DNA from: an uncultured Clostridia bacterium
Lineage (GTDB): Bacteria > Bacillota > Clostridia > Christensenellales > UBA1242
Length of the DNA: 15,236 bases
NCBI GenBank assembly: GCA_947625955.1
Contig: CANQQH010000015.1
Span: 1 to 15,236 of the forward strand
Reading direction: 5' to 3'
In this document: positions 7,864 through 13,397 of the stretch, piece by piece
Layout: every line of letters begins with the position of its first letter
How positions within the stretch are numbered: position 1 is the first letter of the stretch
Program-made: the position numbers and the translations under genes
Notes under the pieces: generated by a model
Databases searched by the model: none
What the model was told of the DNA's origin: nothing
Seen by the model: the letters and a program-made list of their open reading frames with translations, nothing else

Positions 7864-8661
7864 TTATTGTTCGTCTTTGTTTTCTACTTTTTCAGTTGTT
7901 ATTGTTTCTTCTTGGCTTGGCTCTTTGTTTTCTTCATTAGCCTTTGCTTCTGCTTCTTTTCTCTTTGCGAGGCCTTCTTCACCTTCGCGAGCCTCGATAA
8001 CGGCATCAGCCATTGCGCCTGCAATGAGTTTAACGGCACGGATAGCGTCGTCGTTGCCTGGGATAACGTAGTCAACGTCATCAGGGTCGCAGTTGGTGTC
8101 AACAAGACCAACGATAGGAATACCAAGAGAACGAGCTTCGCGAACAGCAATATACTCTTTCTTTGGGTCAACAACGAAAAGCACACCTGGCAAAGTTCTC
8201 ATTTCTTTGATACCGCCAAGGTTTTCTTCGAGTTTGTCTCTTTCGGCTTTAAGTTGAAGAACTTCCTTCTTTGGAAGCAAATCAAATTCACCCGACTTCT
8301 CCATTTGGTTGAGTTTGTTCAACCTGTCGATTCTTGAACGGATGACTTTGAAGTTTGTTAAAGTTCCTCCAAGCCAACGATTGCCCATGTAGAACATATC
8401 GCAACGCTTTGCTTCTTCAATAACTGCATCCTTTGCTTGTTTCTTTGTTCCAACAAACAAAACACTCTTGCCGCTGCTAACAACGTCTTTCACGAAAGCG
8501 TAGGCTTCGTCGATAAGACCAACGGTGAGTTCAAGGTCAAGAATATAGATATCGTTTCTTGCTGTGTAGATATACTTTTTCATCTTTGGGTTCCACTTTC
8601 TTGTTGGATGACCAAAATGAACACCAGCTTCAAGCAATTGCTTCATTGATACAACAGACAT
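7864..8661 (-). CDS. rpsB: 30S ribosomal protein S2
   Basis: S2 is a late-assembling protein of the small subunit. The 265-residue product begins MSVVSMKQLLEAGVHFGHPT and contains RKWNPKMKKYIYTARNDIYI, MGNRWLGGTLTNFKVI, LPGVLFVVDPKKEYIAVREA and IPIVGLVDTNCDPDDVDYVI, all S2 signatures. The tail after about residue 225 is an acidic, Glu/Lys-rich low-complexity extension. An upstream in-frame ATG at 8730 was rejected because AAGGAGG lies nine bases before 8661 and MSVVSMKQLLEAG matches the family start. It is first in the rpsB-tsf operon. Confidence 0.97.
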   Translation of the reverse strand: MSVVSMKQLLEAGVHFGHPTRKWNPKMKKYIYTARNDIYILDLELTVGLIDEAYAFVKDVVSSGKSVLFVGTKKQAKDAVIEEAKRCDMFYMGNRWLGGTLTNFKVIRSRIDRLNKLNQMEKSGEFDLLPKKEVLQLKAERDKLEENLGGIKEMRTLPGVLFVVDPKKEYIAVREARSLGIPIVGLVDTNCDPDDVDYVIPGNDDAIRAVKLIAGAMADAVIEAREGEEGLAKRKEAEAKANEENKEPSQEETITTEKVENKDEQ

Positions 8662-8759
8662 TTCTTTTTTCCTCCTTGTTTTTATTTCCTCCCCGCACAT
8701 CAACTGGCAAGACCACCAAAAAGTTGGCAACAGTCAAACCATCCGCACGGGTGCGTGAT
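8662..8759 (-). promoter_or_regulatory. Structured 5' leader of rpsB (possible S2 autoregulatory leader)
   Basis: About 98 untranslated bases separate the promoter from the rpsB start. They hold CGCAC/GTGCG, able to form a short tight hairpin, and a further paired region in which TGACTG can pair with CAGTTG around a CCAA/TTGG hairpin. S2 is known to repress its own operon through the rpsB leader in several bacteria; that this leader does so is an inference from position and pairing only. Confidence 0.4.
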
Positions 8760-8765
8760 AGCAAA

Positions 8766-8794
8766 ATATTACCACATAAAAACGCTTTTTGCAA
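8766..8794 (-). promoter_or_regulatory. Predicted sigma-A promoter for rpsB-tsf
   Basis: TTGCAA, a 17-base spacer with TGTGG at its end, and TAATAT on the minus strand. Spacing is optimal and the site lies in the gap after the DUF1292 terminator, about 100 bases before rpsB. Confidence 0.65.
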
Positions 8795-8840
8795 TAGAAT
8801 TTGGCAACTTTTTTGAAATCTTTTTTTGGCAAAAAAACAA

Positions 8841-8873
8841 TAAAAAGTTGCGAAAGAATTATTCTTCCGCAAC
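8841..8873 (-). terminator. Rho-independent terminator after the DUF1292 gene
   Basis: On the minus strand GTTGCGGAAGAA pairs with TTCTTTCGCAAC (12 bp with one G-U) around the loop TAA, then TTTTTATTGTTTTTTT. It lies about 28 bases after the stop of the DUF1292 gene and separates it from rpsB. Confidence 0.88.
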
Positions 8874-8900
8874 CAAGATATTGCTATTATTTTTATGGGG

Positions 8901-9257
8901 CTAGTTGTTTGCTCCGCCGTTGCCCTCAGCTTCGTCGAGCAATTTGTTATATTCATCAAATACAGCATCGATAACAACGTCGTCAAGTTCGATTTCGAAC
9001 TTGTCTTCACCAGCCTTGCCTCTTGTTACTTTGAAAACAAGCGCCTCGTCGTCTTCCATTCCATCAAGAAGTTCAACTGGTTGCAAAATTGCGTAGAAAT
9101 TTCCACGATACGCAATACCGGCGATTTCAACGAAATCAACCTCTTCACCATCGGCTGTCATGAGAGTTATAACATCATCATCGTCGTTTTGCATGTGGTC
9201 GATTGATGCAGGAACGCCCTCTCCTCCAAACTTCTTTTCTTCTTCATTACTTGCCAT
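8901..9257 (-). CDS. DUF1292 domain protein
   Basis: This 118-residue, very acidic protein fits the DUF1292 family, whose biochemical role is unknown. The core starts at DDDDVITLMTADGEEVDFVE and continues with YAILQPVELLDGMEDDEALV and FKVTRGKAGEDKFEIELDD, the usual 'Y-x-I-L-Q-P' pattern of the family. An extra acidic stretch of about 25 residues precedes the core, and a Gly/Asn-rich tail ends it. There is no signal peptide or membrane helix. AAAGGAG stands before the ATG. In Firmicutes this gene is commonly next to ruvX, as here, 41 bases downstream of it. Confidence 0.88.
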   Translation of the reverse strand: MASNEEEKKFGGEGVPASIDHMQNDDDDVITLMTADGEEVDFVEIAGIAYRGNFYAILQPVELLDGMEDDEALVFKVTRGKAGEDKFEIELDDVVIDAVFDEYNKLLDEAEGNGGANN

Positions 9258-9290
9258 ATTAACACTCCTTTTAGTTTAGTTGTTATTTCT

Positions 9291-9318
9291 ATTATACACT
9301 ACTTTTTCATTTTGTCCA
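9291..9318 (-). promoter_or_regulatory. Predicted promoter for the DUF1292 gene
   Basis: TGGACA, a 16-base spacer and a perfect TATAAT on the minus strand. The -35 box lies inside the last codons of ruvX and the -10 box just beyond its stop. The gene may therefore be made both with ruvX and alone. Confidence 0.5.
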
Positions 9319-9715
9319 AATAATTTTGCAAAATAATTGTTGCTGCAACCTGATCAATGACCGTTTTTCTTTTCTCGCGCCTAACATTTGCTTCAAGCAA
9401 GATTTTTTCGGCAGAAACAGTTGAAAGCCGCTCGTCTTGAAAAACGATGTTTGCGGAAGATATTTTTTTCAGCTCTTCTGCAAACTCTTTCACCATATCA
9501 ACACTTTGACCTTCTGAGCCATCAAGTTTGAGTGGCAGCCCGATAACAATCGTGTCGGCCTCAAACTTGTCTTGAAGCGTTTTGATGTAGCGAATGTCGA
9601 GATACATATTGCGCCTGTTATAAACTTCAAGCGACGTTGCCAATATGCCAAGAGGGTCGCTCGTTGCAATGCCGATTCGCTTTGTTCCAATATCAAGACC
9701 AATAATCTTTTTCAT
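9299..9715 (-). CDS. ruvX: RuvX/YqgF family RNase H-fold nuclease (putative pre-16S rRNA processing, Holliday-junction resolvase-like)
   Basis: The family has an RNase H-like fold; E. coli YqgF is linked to maturation of the 16S rRNA 5' end and the family was first named as a putative resolvase. The 138 residues have the normal length. Motifs are IGLDIGTKRIGIATSD (metal-binding D8), DTIVIGLPLKLDGSEGQSV, the FQDERLSTVSAE segment with acidic residues, and IDQVAATIILQNYL at the C-terminus. AGGAAA shortly before the ATG is a moderate ribosome binding site. Its usual partners ireB and alaS are not upstream here; a small membrane protein gene is. Confidence 0.95.
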   Translation of the reverse strand: MKKIIGLDIGTKRIGIATSDPLGILATSLEVYNRRNMYLDIRYIKTLQDKFEADTIVIGLPLKLDGSEGQSVDMVKEFAEELKKISSANIVFQDERLSTVSAEKILLEANVRREKRKTVIDQVAATIILQNYLDKMKK

Positions 9716-9731
9716 TTGTTTCCTAAAAAGG

Positions 9732-9760
9732 AGTTTAGCATATTATGATTTTTTATGCAA
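9732..9760 (-). promoter_or_regulatory. Possible promoter for ruvX
   Basis: TTGCAT, a 17-base spacer and TAAACT on the minus strand, placed in the A+T-rich gap between the small membrane protein gene and ruvX. The -10 box matches only four of six consensus bases, so this is a weak call. Confidence 0.35.
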
Positions 9761-10015
9761 TTAATTTTGAGCCTTATCTAATTTTTTATTCTTAGAATTT
9801 TTCGTTTCACTCTTTGACTTTTGAGCCTTGCTCTCGTTACCCTTCATGTTTTTGAGTTTGTCGATACCCTCTTTCGCCATTTCGAGTTTTTCCTCAGCCA
9901 TGTTTTGAGCCTCTTTAACAGTTGATTGAATCTTCTTGTTGTTAGCCGTTATAACGGCGCCAACAATCATCCCAACCCCCAAAGAAAAAAGTGAACATTT
10001 GATACAGTCTAGCAT
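9761..10015 (-). CDS. Small single-pass membrane protein with charged coiled-coil tail (YtxH-like architecture)
   Basis: The 84-residue protein begins MLDCIKCSLFSLGVGMIVGA: a CxxC pair (C4, C7) next to one membrane helix (about residues 5-24). A helical stretch rich in Lys and Glu follows (VKEAQNMAEEKLEMAKEGID), then a Lys/Ser/Asn-rich disordered tail. This layout resembles the YtxH-type small envelope proteins of Bacillota, but the similarity is architectural and I cannot assign a family. The ATG at 10015 is preferred over one at 10066 because AAAGGAGGG lies just upstream of it. It starts 56 bases after the beta-helix protein gene, with no terminator between, so read-through is possible. Confidence 0.7.
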   Translation of the reverse strand: MLDCIKCSLFSLGVGMIVGAVITANNKKIQSTVKEAQNMAEEKLEMAKEGIDKLKNMKGNESKAQKSKSETKNSKNKKLDKAQN

Positions 10016-10039
10016 CTTTTTCCCTCCTTTACTTCTAGT

Positions 10040-10063
10040 GTGCGCACGCCAGGGAAAATTATA
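10040..10063 (-). promoter_or_regulatory. Possible -10 box with adjacent 8-bp palindrome upstream of the small membrane protein gene
   Basis: A perfect TATAAT (10058-10063, minus strand) is preceded by GTTG but no good -35 box is visible at 16-18 bases. Ten bases after it lies the perfect palindrome GTGCGCAC (10040-10047), in a place where an operator would block transcript start. The arrangement is suggestive only. Confidence 0.3.
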
Positions 10064-10071
10064 CAACCCGT

Positions 10072-12837
10072 CTATTGAAACTTTTTCTCGCGAACCGGAG
10101 AAAGTATGAACTTTTTGTTGTCGAAATATAGATCATTATTCTCGCCAGCCTCATCTCCTAGCTTTACTTCCTGGAAACTTGACGCACTTTCGCCATACAC
10201 ATCCAAATCAAAGTCGCCAGTGAGCTCAGTGAGCAATTGTGAACGAGTGAAACCGCCTGTTAGCAATAACTCATCCATATAATTTTTCATTGAAAGATAC
10301 ATTGAACCATATTTGTCATAATAACCATCAGGTACACCATCTCCATCACTATCATTTCGATAATTAAATTGGTATCTTGTGTACACAGCTCGATTCCTTA
10401 AACTCTGCACTAGTTTTTCCATTTCCTTGTAAGTGGGAACTGGAAAACCAGAATAACCTCCATTCACCAAACAAATTCCATGCTCCAAAAGACCTGTCAT
10501 TCCAACCCAGCGGCACAGACCATCCTTCAAAGTGCTATTGTTGAAATACTCTATCATGCTGTCGATCTCTTGCTTTGATAGATTTGACCTCTGCACCGAC
10601 GCAAAGATATTTTCAAACAACGACTCAAATGGAGCAACATTCCAATAATCAGGACTCATAGGAATTTGATTATGCCTTATCCACTCCATACTTACAATAA
10701 TGAAATCGGGAAAAATTTCCATATAATCATCATAAGTTTCCAAACTGAAATTATAGAAATTTTCTTTCGAAACAGAAACATTTTGAGCCAGCCCATTTAG
10801 AAGCTCCGCGGCATCTATTTGATCGTTTGGATCTCTGTAATAAATACCACGAAGTCCTGTTGTATTCGACGAGATAGCTCTTGTTGACGCATTTAAAATA
10901 TAGGGTTCAGGTGGTATTTCGTAGAAGTAATCTGAACCAAATATATACTTATACTTATCTTCGAGGTCATATCGCCAAAAGATAAAGTATTCATTGAGGT
11001 CATAGTCCATATCCGTTCTTATACCACTTGTAACCTCATTACCAATTGGTAACAAGACACTATCACCAAGTGGCTGATTGTTATAAAACTCTCTCAAATA
11101 ACCAACTTGACTAATGTTCGCACTTTCATATTCCGACGGCATTTTTCCAAGCGATATGCATTTATCTGTAATCCAAATATTACAATATTGGTTGGTGCCA
11201 TCTCCAAAGTGTCCTGTTGCATTTTGCCACTTCGTGCAATTGGCAACATATTTGTTTATTTCTTCTGTGGAATAATTATCGTAGTATGACACATCAACAA
11301 GAGGATAATCCTCTTCTGGACAAGTCATTCTTTTAGCGTTACATGATGTCCAATATATATACCCGTAGAGGAAAATAGTTTCATTTCTTGTTAGTTCCGC
11401 TCTTCCATCATAGGCAACCCTTATCATTGGATGAACTGTATAGTAATCCATAAAAGTACAATTTATTGTATAATTCCCATTTGCCGATGGTATGGTATAG
11501 CAATGTTCCTGTGCTAGTGTTTCACTACTACCACTAATTCCTGTAACATTTTCCAATATGTAGCCAAGTTTTGGAGCAACGGTTACTTTATTTTCTCCAA
11601 TGGTAAAACTTCCACGCATAAATTTTATTTGTGTATTTGGCGCATACCTCACTAAATATTGACCAGTTCCAACCTTTTTTACCCCTGAACCAATAACTTC
11701 ACCAAAAAGATCACTATTGGCACTTGAACCAATGTTTTTCATATTGAAAGCTAAAGTATAACTAGCTGGTTCAAACTTTGCCGTAACAATATCACCATAT
11801 CGCAAAATTCTTTCATAAAACGACATGCTGTTATCAACTCTTTTCCCATTAATAAACCAACCAACGAATTGCGAATTGCTTCCGGGCGCAGCAGAAATCC
11901 AACCATTTGAATGCAATGGTTGACGTTCACCATCACTTCCAGTTTCATCCCCATCTTCAATGATCCCAATTTCTTGTATTAAATTAAAACCAAAATTATC
12001 AACAAAATAATGAATACCACCACCCTGACTATATTCATAGAACCAGTAATCATTCAAGTCATAAGTTTTTAATCCTGTTTGGTAGCCAGAAGAATTATCT
12101 GCATAAGCCGTCAAAGTTCCCGTTCCTGAGCCGCCAACGGTGAAAGTTATGCCAGTTGCAATGGCAACGATATAATCCCCTTGTTGTTCCAATTTCATTG
12201 TGGATGGCATGTTGACGATGTTATAGTAGCTTGAATAAAAGGACACACCGCTTGAAAGCTTTGCAATTCTTGTGCCGTGCATGACATTTTCAAAATAGAT
12301 ATTGAGTTTTGATGAGGGTGACCTTGTTATGTTTATCGCCTTGCTTGTATAGATGTTTCCGCTGATTGTTCCGCTATAATAATTGAATGTGCCGCTTGGC
12401 GCAATATAAACATCTGCCCCATTATTACTCGACGAGTTGCTTTGTATTGTGCCGCCGTTCATGTTGAATGTACCTTCAACATACACTCCACCACCATAGG
12501 TGGCGGAGTTACCCGAGATTGTGCCATAGCCCATTGTGAAAGTCGAGCCGCTGCGGACATACACGCCTCCGCCATAGGTCGCATTGTTGCCTTTAATGGA
12601 GCCGCCGTTCATTGTGAACGAACCATCATAAACCGCAACCCCACCGCCATAGTCAACTTGGCGGTCCGAACTTATTGTTCCACCACTGAAAACGAAGCTT
12701 GCTCCACTATTAATATCCACCCCATTGCCATATTCAGCTCCACTAGATGATTCTTTCAAACTCCCCGCAAAAAAGAATATAGCTCCAACAAAGAGTGCGA
12801 TAATTGGCAATATAAATAGATATTTATATTTTTTCAT
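10072..12837 (-). CDS. Large exported or membrane-anchored beta-helix surface protein
   Basis: The 921-residue protein starts MKKYKYLFILPIIALFVGAI, a signal peptide or N-terminal anchor (hydrophobic core 6-25). Residues about 37-162 hold five imperfect coils of 24-26 residues with the pattern TFTMGYGTISGNSATYGGGV, typical of right-handed beta-helix or Pmp-like repeats in surface proteins. Around residues 320-365 a segment (QFVGWFINGKRVDN, GDIVTAKFEPASYTL) resembles the InlB/Listeria-Bacteroides repeat. The remaining half is rich in Tyr, Asn and Asp with several Cys and has no family I recognise. Near the C-terminus DSDGDGVPD (829-837) is a calcium-binding, thrombospondin-3-like loop. There is no LPxTG motif or C-terminal anchor, so attachment would be by the N-terminal helix or not at all. 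The ATG at 12837 is chosen over 12906 because a purine-rich AAGGGA lies about 10 bases upstream and the signal sequence starts there. Adhesion or surface variation is plausible but inferred. Confidence 0.8.
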   Translation of the reverse strand: MKKYKYLFILPIIALFVGAIFFFAGSLKESSSGAEYGNGVDINSGASFVFSGGTISSDRQVDYGGGVAVYDGSFTMNGGSIKGNNATYGGGVYVRSGSTFTMGYGTISGNSATYGGGVYVEGTFNMNGGTIQSNSSSNNGADVYIAPSGTFNYYSGTISGNIYTSKAINITRSPSSKLNIYFENVMHGTRIAKLSSGVSFYSSYYNIVNMPSTMKLEQQGDYIVAIATGITFTVGGSGTGTLTAYADNSSGYQTGLKTYDLNDYWFYEYSQGGGIHYFVDNFGFNLIQEIGIIEDGDETGSDGERQPLHSNGWISAAPGSNSQFVGWFINGKRVDNSMSFYERILRYGDIVTAKFEPASYTLAFNMKNIGSSANSDLFGEVIGSGVKKVGTGQYLVRYAPNTQIKFMRGSFTIGENKVTVAPKLGYILENVTGISGSSETLAQEHCYTIPSANGNYTINCTFMDYYTVHPMIRVAYDGRAELTRNETIFLYGYIYWTSCNAKRMTCPEEDYPLVDVSYYDNYSTEEINKYVANCTKWQNATGHFGDGTNQYCNIWITDKCISLGKMPSEYESANISQVGYLREFYNNQPLGDSVLLPIGNEVTSGIRTDMDYDLNEYFIFWRYDLEDKYKYIFGSDYFYEIPPEPYILNASTRAISSNTTGLRGIYYRDPNDQIDAAELLNGLAQNVSVSKENFYNFSLETYDDYMEIFPDFIIVSMEWIRHNQIPMSPDYWNVAPFESLFENIFASVQRSNLSKQEIDSMIEYFNNSTLKDGLCRWVGMTGLLEHGICLVNGGYSGFPVPTYKEMEKLVQSLRNRAVYTRYQFNYRNDSDGDGVPDGYYDKYGSMYLSMKNYMDELLLTGGFTRSQLLTELTGDFDLDVYGESASSFQEVKLGDEAGENNDLYFDNKKFILSPVREKKFQ
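12352..12729 (-). repeat. Imperfect tandem repeats coding for five beta-helix coils
   Basis: Five coding units of roughly 72-78 bases repeat within the surface protein gene. Shared DNA blocks include the CCGCCGTTCAT and CACCATAGGTGGCGGAGT types on the plus strand. They translate into GGVYV, TFTM, GGTI and SGN blocks. Such repeats can gain or lose units by recombination; the number of units here is five by eye. Confidence 0.75.
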
Positions 12838-12934
12838 TTTTTCGTTTCCCTTTTTCTTTCTATCAAGTGTCAATAAAATTATGTTTGACAAAAATTCGGC
12901 GCCCAATATTTCAAACCCCGACCAATCTACGGCA

Positions 12935-12962
12935 ATTATATGATACCCCCCCCCCCCATCAA
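12935..12962 (-). promoter_or_regulatory. Promoter of the surface protein gene with a G-run spacer
   Basis: The minus strand reads TTGATG (12957-12962), a 16-base spacer of 11 G plus TATCA, then a perfect TATAAT (12935-12940). Transcription would start near 12928, about 90 bases before the ATG. A second -35-like box, TTGACT (12965-12970), stands 24 bases from the -10, which is too far at the present run length. Because the spacer is almost all G, a change of run length by slippage would alter promoter spacing, as in the neisserial porA and opc promoters. Function here is inferred. Confidence 0.6.
12946..12957 (-). repeat. Homopolymer run of 12 G (12 C on the plus strand)
   Basis: Twelve identical bases in an otherwise A+T-rich region, located exactly between -35-like and -10 boxes of the surface protein gene. 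Runs of this length are prone to slipped-strand mispairing, and their exact length is also error-prone in sequencing. Confidence 0.95.
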
Positions 12963-13013
12963 AAAGTCAAATAAATTTATACCCTTTATCAAAATATTTT
13001 AGTGACTTTTCCT

Positions 13014-13095
13014 ATGCACCTTTGGTGCATTACATATCCAGCCTCGCCGGAATTACATATCTGCTTCGCAGAATTACATATCAAACTGCGTTTGA
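13014..13095. repeat. Array of four different short hairpins joined by the linker ATTACATA
   Basis: Four consecutive palindromes, each with a three-base loop, are separated by a nearly constant linker: 13014-13030 (ATGCACC-TTT-GGTGCAT, 7 bp), 13037-13051 (TCC-A-GC-CTC-GC-C-GGA, 5 bp plus a mismatch), 13060-13072 (TCTGC-TTC-GCAGA, 5 bp) and 13081-13095 (TCAAAC-TGC-GTTTGA, 6 bp). The linkers are TTACATA, ATTACATA and ATTACATA. Stem sequences differ but pairing is kept, while the linker is conserved. It lies in non-coding DNA between the transglutaminase-like gene terminator and the surface protein promoter. Function unknown. Confidence 0.8.
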
Positions 13096-13256
13096 ATTTA
13101 TGTTCTACTGGGATTGCCCCCTCGCCCCCCATTTTTATGTCAAGCAAATTGCAAGAGTTTTTAAAAGTTTTTGAAGTTTTTTTGGCGCAAAAATAAGGTC
13201 CACATAGCCGCACAATTTTTGCACGAAAAGATAGGCCTGCATGGTCATCCAAATGT
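13096..13256. other. Non-coding stretch with G-rich blocks and phased A-tracts
   Basis: No convincing gene is present. On the minus strand there are two G blocks, GGGGGG-CGA-GGGGG (13117-13130). At 13158-13183 lie three A-tracts (T-tracts on the plus strand) centred at 13160, 13170 and 13180, exactly 10 bases apart, a classic intrinsically bent DNA pattern. A minus-strand reading frame crosses this stretch and the hairpin array but has no ribosome binding site and translates the repeats. Confidence 0.6.
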
Positions 13257-13298
13257 AAAAAACTCCCAAAAGAGCCCCGCCCTCTTTTGGGAGTTTTT
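13257..13298 (-). terminator. Strong rho-independent terminator after the transglutaminase-like gene
   Basis: AAAAACTCCCAAAAGAG and CTCTTTTGGGAGTTTTT form a 17-bp perfect stem around a 7-base loop. On the minus strand the stem ends in TTTTTT, about 95 bases after the transglutaminase-like gene stop. The plus strand also ends in a T-run, so it can work in both directions. Confidence 0.9.
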
Positions 13299-13338
13299 AA
13301 GGTTTTTTCATAATTATCTCGCATAAAATTGCCATGCA

Positions 13339-13397
13339 GCGCTAAGCAATTGCCAAACATGCGGCCTGCTGCGTAAGCGCAGCGGAAGCGGCTTAGC
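13339..13397 (-). other. Inverted repeats around the stop codon and in the 3' untranslated region
   Basis: GCTAAGC (13341-13347) and GCTTAGC (13391-13397) are inverted copies that enclose a second hairpin, GCTGCG-TAAG-CGCAGC (13368-13383). One arm includes the stop codon of the transglutaminase-like gene. No U-tract follows, so this is a structured 3' region rather than a terminator. Confidence 0.45.

Noticed and set aside
7372..8337. A 321-codon plus-strand frame opposite tsf and rpsB
   Set aside because: It is an antisense shadow of two well-recognised genes, rich in Phe, Ser and Cys, with no domain or ribosome binding site.
8662..8730. Longer N-terminus for ribosomal protein S2
   Set aside because: The extension has no ribosome binding site and does not resemble S2; a strong AAGGAGG precedes the ATG at 8661.
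8630..9010. A 126-codon minus-strand frame across the rpsB promoter and DUF1292 terminator
   Set aside because: It overlaps a clear terminator and promoter, and both flanking genes use other frames.
12442..12750. Plus-strand Cys/Ala-rich frame with internal repeats
   Set aside because: It is the antisense reading of the beta-helix coil repeats; its periodicity comes from the real gene.
13014..13095. CRISPR array
   Set aside because: The constant part is only 7-8 bases and the variable parts are palindromes of 13-17 bases, unlike repeats and spacers of a CRISPR; no cas gene is nearby.
12989..13360. A 123-codon minus-strand frame crossing the hairpin array
   Set aside because: It lacks a ribosome binding site, translates the repeat linkers into repeated ICNS-type strings, and also crosses the terminator; it is non-coding DNA.
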